In this document: in pieces, positions 26,720 through 33,797 of the stretch
How positions within the stretch are numbered: the first letter of the stretch is position 1
How the letters are laid out: the number at the start of each line of letters is the position of its first letter
From: Ktedonobacterales bacterium
Lineage (GTDB): Bacteria; Chloroflexota; Ktedonobacteria; Ktedonobacterales; JADMIN01
DNA length: 33,797 nt
Reading direction: 5' to 3'
NCBI GenBank assembly: GCA_025450405.1
Contig: JANWHL010000085.1
Coordinates: forward strand, 1 to 33,797
Made by a program: the position numbers and the translations under genes
Notes under the pieces: model-generated
What the model was told of the DNA's origin: nothing
The model's database searches: none
Seen by the model: only the letters and a program-made list of their open reading frames with translations

Positions 26720-29170
26720 ATGCAGACCATCACCCCCACCCCGGTGCGGCCCGACGGAACGGTGCCGGCCACCGAACAGAGCCTGCTGGCGCGCCTGCGC
26801 GAGCGCGTGCCTCTGCGTCTGGTCCGCGGCACCGAAAGCCGGCTGATGCTGACGTGGAACTCACGCCCGATCTTTCTGTTCTGGCCCGAAGATGGCTGGC
26901 TCGCGGTGTTCCTGCTGAGTTTTTGTGTCTACATCACCATCCTGAGCATTCAGAGTGTGACCCCGGCCTGGGCACCAGGCATGGGCATCCTCACCGCCAC
27001 CACCGTGCTGGGGCTGTTCCTCGGGCTGGTCGCCGCGCTGCAGCGGCTGATCCCCCAATATTACGTGCATTCGGCCTTCGCGCTGCTTGGCGGCTATGTC
27101 GCCTTTGCGGAGACGGCCAGCGTCGCGACCCATGGTGACCGGTTGGCGCTGCTCAACCGGCTGGGCCTCTGGTATCACCAGGCCACCCACAATCTGCCGA
27201 GTAACGACAACGCGATCTTTCTGCTCTTCCTGGCCGTCCTGAGCTTCCTGCTGGCGTACATCAGCATGTGGCTGGTGCTGCGCTCGCACCGGCCGCTGCT
27301 GGCGCTCATCGCCAACGGGGTGGTGCTGCTGATCAATCTGAATTTCGCCAGCGACGACAAATTGGTCTTTCTCGTCCTCTTCCTGCTCGCCGGCCTGCTC
27401 CTGCTCGTCCGCTTCAGCCTGGCGGAGAACATGCGCCACTGGCGCCTCGGTGGCCTGCGCTTCTCACCCGACCTGAGCTGGGACGTCATGCAGACTGGGG
27501 CGATTTTCGCCGTGATTGTGCTCTTGCTGGCCTATCTGCTGCCCGCGGCATCCCCCACCTCGGGGGTCGCGAAGTTCTTCAGCAATCCGCGCGGACCCTT
27601 TGGGGCGATCGAGCAGCGCTTCGAGAGTCTGTTCAACAGTGTCAACGGGCCCGGCAATGGCAACGGCCTCAGCTTCTTCAGCGGCAATCTCCCCCTCAAG
27701 GGGACGGTCGATCTCCCCAACGCCGAGGTCTTGCGCTACACGAGCGACGCGCCGAACCAATACCTGGTCACGCAGACGTTTGACACGTTCGACGGCCACG
27801 TCTGGACGCAGAGCCTTGGGCGCGCCGTCAACGTCCGCGCGAATGAGCTGCTGCCCATCGACACGTCCAACGTGCGCATCATCAACCAGACGCTCTTTCT
27901 GACCCACATCGGCACTGGCTCACGCCAGCTTTTTGCCGGTGACCTGCCAGCCTCGTTCAGCGTGCCCAGCGACGTCTCCCAGACGCTGGAGGGCAACACG
28001 ATCACGTCCTATTACAGCCAGGACGACCTGATCGCCGGGCAGCGCTACACCGCGTCGTCCTACGTCCCCACCGCCACGATCGGGCAATTGGAGAATGTGC
28101 CATTTCCGGGGCTTGGCGGCGGCAGCTATCCGCCCGACGTGCTCTCGGACTACCTGAACAACGACAATACCTCGATCGACCCGTTGGTGGCGCAGACTGC
28201 CCAGCAATGGACGCGCGGCACGACCACCATGTATGACGCCGCCATAGCGATCGAGTCGCATCTGCGGGTCTTCACCTACAGCACGCACAACGGCGAGGTG
28301 CCGAGCAACGAGGATGCCGTGGTCTGGTTCCTCCAGAACAAGAAGGGCTTCTGCACCTTCTTCGCCTCGGCGATGGCCCTGATGGCCCGCTCGCTCGGGA
28401 TTCCCGCGCGCGTCGCCGAGGGCTTTACCAACGGGCAGCTCGACGACGTGCAGAAGAATTATGTCGTGCGCGGCACCGATGCCCACGTCTGGACGCAACT
28501 CTATTTCGCGGGTTACGGCTGGATTGACTTCGAGCCGACGCAGACGTTCAACGTCATCACCCGCGCCACGCCAGGCGGCACGGCCACCGCGACGGGCGCA
28601 ACCGGCACCACGACGCCAGGCGGCCCCCAACCGACGAAGACCCGCGGCTCGCGCCCGCTGCCCACCGAGAGCCTGGGCGGCGGTGGTGGGGGGGGGGGAG
28701 GCGCGGTGTTGCGCGACCTGGGCATCTCCCTCGCGTTCCTTGCCGCCCTCGTGCTGTTGCTGATCGCCGCGTTCGCGATCTACTGGCGCGCGCTCTATCG
28801 CGGCCTGCCACCGATCGCGGCCGCGTTCGGTCGCGCAGCGCGACTGGGCGCCTGGGTGGGGGTGCCGCCGCGGCCGAATCAGACGCCGTATGAATACGCC
28901 GACGCGGTGGGCCAACTGGTTCCGGAAGCCAGCGAACCGCTCCACCGCCTGAGCGAGCTCTACGTCGCGGAACGGTGGGGCGGCGCCCGCGCGTCCGCCG
29001 ACGAGGCGAGTACGCCGTATGCGCACGCCCGTCGTGCCCTGACGCAGGCGATCACACGCCGCCTGACCGGGGTGGTACGGCTGGTGCGCGATCGGCTGCG
29101 GTCGTATCTGGGCGGTGGGCGGAGCGCAGCGCGCCAGAGCGACGACGACGACTTCATCTTCGACGGGTGA
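26720..29170 (+). CDS. Transglutaminase-like (TgpA-type) membrane protein (816 aa)
   Basis: Multi-TM N-terminus; transglutaminase core KKGFCTFFASAMALMARSLGIPARVAEGF … TDAHVWTQLYFAGYGWIDFEPT; C-terminal TM and DUF4129-like region (YEYADAVG…LSELYVAERWG). Confidence 0.94.
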   Translation: MQTITPTPVRPDGTVPATEQSLLARLRERVPLRLVRGTESRLMLTWNSRPIFLFWPEDGWLAVFLLSFCVYITILSIQSVTPAWAPGMGILTATTVLGLFLGLVAALQRLIPQYYVHSAFALLGGYVAFAETASVATHGDRLALLNRLGLWYHQATHNLPSNDNAIFLLFLAVLSFLLAYISMWLVLRSHRPLLALIANGVVLLINLNFASDDKLVFLVLFLLAGLLLLVRFSLAENMRHWRLGGLRFSPDLSWDVMQTGAIFAVIVLLLAYLLPAASPTSGVAKFFSNPRGPFGAIEQRFESLFNSVNGPGNGNGLSFFSGNLPLKGTVDLPNAEVLRYTSDAPNQYLVTQTFDTFDGHVWTQSLGRAVNVRANELLPIDTSNVRIINQTLFLTHIGTGSRQLFAGDLPASFSVPSDVSQTLEGNTITSYYSQDDLIAGQRYTASSYVPTATIGQLENVPFPGLGGGSYPPDVLSDYLNNDNTSIDPLVAQTAQQWTRGTTTMYDAAIAIESHLRVFTYSTHNGEVPSNEDAVVWFLQNKKGFCTFFASAMALMARSLGIPARVAEGFTNGQLDDVQKNYVVRGTDAHVWTQLYFAGYGWIDFEPTQTFNVITRATPGGTATATGATGTTTPGGPQPTKTRGSRPLPTESLGGGGGGGGGAVLRDLGISLAFLAALVLLLIAAFAIYWRALYRGLPPIAAAFGRAARLGAWVGVPPRPNQTPYEYADAVGQLVPEASEPLHRLSELYVAERWGGARASADEASTPYAHARRALTQAITRRLTGVVRLVRDRLRSYLGGGRSAARQSDDDDFIFDG
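28688..28698. repeat. G11 homopolymer inside the transglutaminase gene
   Basis: Eleven consecutive G in codons for LGGGGGGGGGAVL. Confidence 0.95.
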
Positions 29171-29265
29171 TGGTGTGACATACTGGGCCACGAGCGTGCC
29201 GCGCGTGGGCCGGCGCCGTGTTGGGCGAGTCGGGCGGGTCGCGGCGACGAGAAGGGATTGCCAGC

Positions 29266-30465
29266 GTGGCAACGCAGCCCAAGACCGCACAGCCCAACTA
29301 CGCACGACGCCTCGCCCAGACGCGCGTCCGCCTCGAAAGCGAACAACTTGACGGTTTGCTGGTCGCCAACCACCACAATCGGCGCTATCTGACCGGTTTC
29401 CCCACCGAAGACCACGATATTGTGGAGACGGCGGGGTGGGCGCTGGTGACCCCCAAGCGTCTGGCCCTGGTGACGACCACCTTCGCGATCATCGGCCTAG
29501 AAGCCACGGTGACGCCGAGCGGGGCCGAAGTGCTGCGCTTTGATACGCGTTCGGCGTGGGAGATCGTCGCCGAGACAGCGGCCGAGGATGGTGTTCAGAG
29601 GCTGGGGTTCGAAGCGAGTTACTTCTCGTACGAGCGCTATGACCGGCTGCGGACCGCCCTCCGCCGCCGCTCCCGCCGCGGCGGCCCGCGCGTGGAGATG
29701 GTGCCCGCGAAGAGTGTGATCGAGCACGTCCGGGCACTCAAGGACCCCGCCGAGGTCGCCGCCATTCGCAAAGCCGGGGCGATCGCCGAGGAGGCGTTCG
29801 AGCGCCTGGTGCCGACGCTCCGGCCCGGCATGACCGAGCGCGAGATCGCGCGGCGGCTCGAGACCCTGATGGTGGATCAGGGCGCGCTGGGGCCGAGTTT
29901 CCCGACGATTGTGGCCGCCGGGCAAAATGCCGCTCAACCCCACGCCGTCGCGGGCGACCGCCAGGTGCGCGCGGGTGAGCCGCTGCTGATCGACTTTGGC
30001 GCTTACGCGGACGGGTATTGCTCGGACTTCACGCGCACCATCACGCTGGGCGAACCAGAGCCGCGGCTGGTGGACCTCTACGCCATCGTGCGCGAAGCCC
30101 AGTCGGCGGCCGAGCGCGCCCTGGCGGAGGGCGTGCGCCGCGGGCGCGACGTGGATCACGCGGCGCGCGAGGTGATCGAGAAGGCGGGCTATGGCGACCA
30201 TTACCTCCACGGCACGGGACACGGGGTGGGCATGGCCGTGCATGAGCTCCCCTCGCTGACACGAGCGCGTCCCGACCGCGGCCTCACCAGCGCGGACCTG
30301 GCCAAGATCGAGCACCTGGAGCCGGGCCACGTGGTCACCGTGGAACCGGGGATCTATCTGGAGGACTGGGGCGGCGTGCGCCTGGAGGACATGCTGCTGA
30401 TCACCGAGAGTGGGGCGACGGTGCTGAACGAGCGCAATCCGGAGCGGGTGCGTGTTGTCGCCTGA
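29266..30465 (+). CDS. M24-family metallopeptidase / Xaa-Pro aminopeptidase (399 aa; upstream GTG at 29218 also possible)
   Basis: LLIDFGAYADGYCSDFTRTITLG, HGTGHGVGMAVHELPS, VVTVEPGIYLEDWGGVRLEDM: M24 metal ligands. Confidence 0.92.
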   Translation: MATQPKTAQPNYARRLAQTRVRLESEQLDGLLVANHHNRRYLTGFPTEDHDIVETAGWALVTPKRLALVTTTFAIIGLEATVTPSGAEVLRFDTRSAWEIVAETAAEDGVQRLGFEASYFSYERYDRLRTALRRRSRRGGPRVEMVPAKSVIEHVRALKDPAEVAAIRKAGAIAEEAFERLVPTLRPGMTEREIARRLETLMVDQGALGPSFPTIVAAGQNAAQPHAVAGDRQVRAGEPLLIDFGAYADGYCSDFTRTITLGEPEPRLVDLYAIVREAQSAAERALAEGVRRGRDVDHAAREVIEKAGYGDHYLHGTGHGVGMAVHELPSLTRARPDRGLTSADLAKIEHLEPGHVVTVEPGIYLEDWGGVRLEDMLLITESGATVLNERNPERVRVVA

Positions 30466-30543
30466 GGCCGCGTGCCCGCGCCGCCGCGCGGACGCCCGTA
30501 CCCAGCACGTTGGTCCCGGACGCGTCGAACGGTCGGACGCGTC

Positions 30544-30573
30544 GAGGCGCCGGACGACGCTGTCCGGCGCCTC
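30544..30573. terminator. Perfect 12-bp inverted repeat hairpin (gaggcgccggac-gacgct-gtccggcgcctc)
   Basis: Arms 30544-30555 and 30562-30573, downstream of the M24 peptidase stop; no T-tract. Confidence 0.55.
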
Positions 30574-30698
30574 AAGGGAGGTGGGTGCGAGCCTGGTGGG
30601 GCGCGCGTTGGTGTGGATGCTACAGGGGTGTCACTCATTGCGGGCGGTACGCTGTCGCACTCCGTGGGGTGGCTACACGGCGGCACTGCGTGCTGTCA

Positions 30699-30893
30699 CT
30701 ACGCGGACTGTCCGGTCATCTCGCCTTCGTCATCCGGGGACTGGACCACCGTCTCGATTGGACGCGAACCCGCCGACACGCGACAATCGCGGCAGAGGAT
30801 TTGCATCGTGCGAGCGGGCGGCGCGTTGCGGGTGCCGGCGAGCTGCCACATCTCCGCGCTCTGAATGGGTCGTCCACACTCGTCGCAGCGCAT
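30699..30893 (-). CDS. Small zinc-ribbon-like protein (64 aa)
   Basis: MRCDECGRPIQSAEMWQLAGTRNAPPARTMQILCRDCRVSAG: CxxC…CxxC; Shine-Dalgarno gaggagg a few nt before ATG 30891-30893. Confidence 0.72.
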   Translation of the reverse strand: MRCDECGRPIQSAEMWQLAGTRNAPPARTMQILCRDCRVSAGSRPIETVVQSPDDEGEMTGQSA

Positions 30894-31118
30894 CGGGGAC
30901 CTCCTCGTAGACTGGCTCGCGCCCAATCTGGGCACGATCGTGCGGGAGAGGCCCTGGCGCGCTTCCACGCGCAACCAGGCGATGCCTGGGTCGCGGCCGG
31001 TTCACGCGACCCTGCGCATCCGTACCGCAGGCAGTATACCACAATCCACGAACCAATCGCGGAGACAAGCTGGCGTCGCGAGCGGTTCGACGTCGCGTTC
31101 GAAAGGGAGTTGCCCGCT

Positions 31119-32147
31119 GTGACTACGCCTACCACGCCCGAGCAATCCTCGCCCGAGCAATCCCCGCGCGAGCAATCCAGGCCCGCGCTGCCCACGCTCG
31201 ACGACGTGCGCGCCGCGCGGGGCCGCATCGCCGGCCTGGCGCACCGCACGCCCCTCACCACTGCCCACAGTGTGGGCGCCCTGGTCCAGCCGCCGGTGGA
31301 TCTGTATCTCAAGGAGGAGCAGCGCCAGAAAACGGGGTCGTTCAAGGCGCGCGGGGTCCTGAATCGGGTCGCCACGCTGGATGAGGTGCGGCGCGGGCGG
31401 GGACTGGTCACGGTGTCGGCGGGCAATCACGCGGCGGCGGTCAGCTGGGCGGCGGCCGCGCGCGGGATTCCGGCCACCGTGTTCATGCGCATGGGCGCCG
31501 CGACCAACAAGGTCGCGGCCACTCGGGCTTATGGCGCTACCGTGGACCTTGAAGCGAAGGACAACACGGAGGCGTTCGACCGCGCCCACGCGGCGGAGCG
31601 CGAGCGTGGACTGACCTTTGTCCACCCGTTCGACGACCCGATGGTGATTGCCGGAACGGCGACGGTTGGCGCCGAGATCCTCGAAGACCTGCCCGAGCCC
31701 GACCTGGTCGTGGTGCCGGTGGGCGGCGGAGGGCTGATCTCCGGCGTGGCGCTCGCGATCAAGGAGACACGGCCAGCGACGCGTGTGGTGGGCGTCGAGC
31801 CCGTGGGCGCGCCGACGGTGACCCAGGCGCTGGCCGCCGGCCGGCCCGTCACGCTGGGTCCACCGGACACCATCGCCGACGGCCTCGCGGCGCCGTTTAC
31901 CGGCGCTCATAACCTCGCGGCGATCCAGCGATACGTGGATGAGGTGGTGCTGGTGACCGACGACGAGATCCGCCATGCCATGCGCCTGCTGCTGGAGCGC
32001 GCGAAGCTGCTGGCGGAGCCGGCGGGCGCGGCGGCCCTGGCGGCGTTGCTGGCGGGGAAGGTCTCCGTGACCGCGGGCCAGCGCGTGGTGGTGGTGGTGA
32101 GCGGCGGTAACATGGACGTGACGAAATTGGGTGAAATGCTGCGTTGA
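31119..32147 (+). CDS. Threonine dehydratase-like PLP-dependent enzyme (342 aa), GTG start
   Basis: PLP lysine motif KTGSFKARG, SAGNHAAAVSWAA, glycine loop PVGGGGLISG; aagggag Shine-Dalgarno before GTG 31119. No ACT domain. Confidence 0.92.
   Translation: MTTPTTPEQSSPEQSPREQSRPALPTLDDVRAARGRIAGLAHRTPLTTAHSVGALVQPPVDLYLKEEQRQKTGSFKARGVLNRVATLDEVRRGRGLVTVSAGNHAAAVSWAAAARGIPATVFMRMGAATNKVAATRAYGATVDLEAKDNTEAFDRAHAAERERGLTFVHPFDDPMVIAGTATVGAEILEDLPEPDLVVVPVGGGGLISGVALAIKETRPATRVVGVEPVGAPTVTQALAAGRPVTLGPPDTIADGLAAPFTGAHNLAAIQRYVDEVVLVTDDEIRHAMRLLLERAKLLAEPAGAAALAALLAGKVSVTAGQRVVVVVSGGNMDVTKLGEMLR
31139..31178. repeat. 15-bp-period in-frame repeat (cgagcaatcc x3) encoding EQS-type pentapeptides
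   Basis: Copies at 31139-31148, 31154-31163, 31169-31178. Confidence 0.9.
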
Positions 32148-32180
32148 TCAACGTATGGTACGGATGACTCAGCCTGTTCT

Positions 32181-32206
32181 GGCCCCTTGGCATCAGCCAG
32201 GGGGCC
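32181..32206. terminator. 11-bp hairpin (ggccccttggc-atca-gccagggggcc, one G·T) after threonine dehydratase gene
   Basis: Arms 32181-32191 and 32196-32206, 34 nt after the stop. Confidence 0.55.
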
Positions 32207-32215
32207 TGCTATACT
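32187..32215 (+). promoter_or_regulatory. Sigma70-like promoter TTGGCA-N17-TATACT
   Basis: -35-like 32187-32192, -10-like 32210-32215, 17-nt spacer, 43 nt upstream of ATG 32259. Confidence 0.55.
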
Positions 32216-32258
32216 GCGCGTGCCGCTCAGCAATAATCTCCTTCGGCGGAGGACGCGC

Positions 32259-33491
32259 ATGCCAGATATCTTCGATCAGCGCCGCGACGAGCATCTCAAA
32301 AAATCGCAGGCCTTCCTCCAGGAGGCCAACAACCTCTTCCGCGACGACCTGCTCTATCGCTCGGCCCTGGCCGATGCCGTCTCGGCCATCAAGCACAGTC
32401 TCCAGGGGTACCTCTGGATGCGTGTGGCGGCCGCGCCCGCGGGAGAGCAGCGCCAGCGCTGGCAGGAGGTCGCGCTGAACGGCAGCATGCCGCAGCTGTT
32501 GCGCGCCAGCGAGGAAGCCGGCCTGCAAACCGGGGATGTGCGCCGGACCGTCCTGGATATGAACGACCGGCGGAACGAGCGCACGCACGACTCGCCGCGC
32601 AGCCTGATCACCCCGGACCAGGCTGAGCAAGCGGTGCGGATCGCGCGCGCCGTGTATGACCGCGTGCTGCGCGCCAGCGGGCGCGCGCCAGTGGGCGTTG
32701 GCACCGCTGCCAGCGCTGGCAAGTCCACCGCCGCGGCCGCCACCCAGACGGGCACCCGGCCCACCGAGCCGGTACGGGTTGGGCCCGCAATCGCGGGCGG
32801 CTCCTCGGCCGGTACGCTGGCCCCGCGGCCACCGACGCCCACTCCGGCGGGCGACCGGGCCCCGGCCAATGGCAAGACGGCCGCGCCGGACGCCGAATCA
32901 ACCCCGCCGGTGGTCCCGGCAGTGCCCGACGATCCGGACGATGGCCCGCTCGGCCCGCTATCAGACGACCCGCTGCCGCTCCGTCACCGCCGGGGAACGG
33001 CCTGGCGCTGGATCGGGCTGGCCGCCGCGGTGGTGATCAGCGCGGTCATGGGAGCCGCCGTGACGTATCCCGTCGCGGCGGGGGATGTGCCGTCCTGGGT
33101 GCCGATCCGCGGCTATCTCCCGGGCCCGGCCACCACGGCCACGTCGATGCCCACGCCTACCATCACGGCCGTCCCGATCCCTAGCGGCCCCATTCAGCTC
33201 GGCACGCTGGTGATCACCGTCGCGGCCTGCGGGACGACGCCGCGCACCCTCACGCTCGAGAACACCGGGCCGACGGCGGTCGCCTGGGCGGCGGGGAGCC
33301 CGGATGTGCCAGGCAGCGCGCTGGCGCTGGTGACGGCCAAGGGTGCGGGTGCCGCGCGGCCCACGCTCGCGGGCCGGCTCACGGCGCACGGCAGCGTCGC
33401 GTTCGCGCTGGCGGCGCCGGCCACTGGCCCCGCGCACGTGGTCGTGATCGCCGACGCCGGGACGGCGGAGGTGGCCCTCGCGCCGTGCTGA
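32259..33491 (+). CDS. HEPN-like N-terminal domain, Pro/Ala-rich linker, single TM, Ig-like C-terminal domain (410 aa)
   Basis: Helical N-terminus with YRSALADAVSAIKHSLQGYLWMRV and RxxxxH-type DRRNERTHD; TM WIGLAAAVVISAVMGAAVTYPVA; C-terminal beta-rich stretch ITVAACGTTPRTLTLENTG…TAEVALAPC*. Confidence 0.75.
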   Translation: MPDIFDQRRDEHLKKSQAFLQEANNLFRDDLLYRSALADAVSAIKHSLQGYLWMRVAAAPAGEQRQRWQEVALNGSMPQLLRASEEAGLQTGDVRRTVLDMNDRRNERTHDSPRSLITPDQAEQAVRIARAVYDRVLRASGRAPVGVGTAASAGKSTAAAATQTGTRPTEPVRVGPAIAGGSSAGTLAPRPPTPTPAGDRAPANGKTAAPDAESTPPVVPAVPDDPDDGPLGPLSDDPLPLRHRRGTAWRWIGLAAAVVISAVMGAAVTYPVAAGDVPSWVPIRGYLPGPATTATSMPTPTITAVPIPSGPIQLGTLVITVAACGTTPRTLTLENTGPTAVAWAAGSPDVPGSALALVTAKGAGAARPTLAGRLTAHGSVAFALAAPATGPAHVVVIADAGTAEVALAPC

Positions 33492-33528
33492 GCCGACCGC
33501 GCCACACGGCGGCCGCAGGTGTGGGCCG

Positions 33529-33797
33529 TCAGACGGTGGGGTACGGTGTGGGCGTGGGCAGACCCCAGTATTGGCCGGCCCCGTAGCTCGGCGCCAGGAA
33601 TACGTAGGTGTAGGCGTTCCACGCCGCCTCCGGAGTTAAGCTGTCCCATTTCAGGGTTGCCGCCGTCCGTGCCGTGACATCCGCGGACCCATAAGCGGAC
33701 ATGACGATGTTGCCGTAGTCATCCTGAAAAGGACCGAGCACACCCACATCCACATCGTTGACCGCCACGCCACTGGTCCACAGGGCCTTGAGCGCGC
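33529..33797 (-). CDS. C-terminal fragment of an unidentified protein running off the window (…ALKALWTSGVAVNDVDVGVLGPFQDDYGNIVMSAYGSADVTARTAATLKWDSLTPEAAWNAYTYVFLAPSYGAGQYWGLPTPTPYPTV*)
   Basis: Frame stays open to the window edge upstream of the listed GTG; ordinary protein-like composition. Confidence 0.65.
   Translation of the reverse strand, partial: ALKALWTSGVAVNDVDVGVLGPFQDDYGNIVMSAYGSADVTARTAATLKWDSLTPEAAWNAYTYVFLAPSYGAGQYWGLPTPTPYPTV

Noticed and set aside
25453-26832. 459-aa and neighbouring minus-strand ORFs over DUF58/transglutaminase genes (also 27920-29305)
   Set aside because: Antisense to clearly recognised proteins; composition typical of GC-rich shadow frames.
30510-31118. 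Upstream extension of the threonine dehydratase ORF
   Set aside because: Extension is Arg-rich and overlaps a hairpin and the divergent zinc-ribbon gene; GTG at 31119 has a good Shine-Dalgarno and fits family length.
1-33797. tRNA/rRNA genes, transposases, phage or defence islands
   Set aside because: No convincing cloverleaf, rRNA, transposase or phage/defence gene signature was seen, though tRNA search by eye is weak; tRNAscan-SE would be decisive.

Overview
The window is a 33.8 kb, very GC-rich bacterial chromosomal segment. Gene content and style suggest Chloroflexota or a similar lineage, but this is inference only. I support about 25 protein-coding genes, two of them cut by the window edges. 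I saw no rRNA, tRNA, CRISPR array, transposase or phage genes. Main blocks: (i) MFS transporter, a membrane protein with a receiver-like tail, and histidyl-tRNA synthetase; (ii) a large AAA/LuxR-type regulator followed by a same-strand run of small enzymes (ABM-like, DinB-like, SnoaL/NTF2-like) and an FAD/BBE oxidoreductase; (iii) a minus-strand partner-switching cluster (GAF-SpoIIE phosphatase-HATPase fusion, two STAS paralogues, an unknown protein, a PYROXD2/phytoene-desaturase-like oxidoreductase); (iv) a divergent disulfide-oxidoreductase-family flavoprotein, a sensor-like membrane protein without a kinase, two uncharacterised membrane proteins and a TetR regulator; (v) the classical MoxR-DUF58-transglutaminase operon; (vi) an M24 peptidase, a small zinc-ribbon protein, a threonine dehydratase-like PLP enzyme and a HEPN-like membrane protein. 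No fully convincing new system is visible. The strongest leads are a HEPN-like/TM/Ig-like protein, a second protein sharing its unusual C-terminal-Cys ectodomain layout, the partner-switching cluster with a 4 x 13 bp tandem repeat between its STAS genes, a G11 tract in the transglutaminase gene, and a membrane-anchored degenerate receiver. All family calls come from reading motifs by eye; no searches were run.
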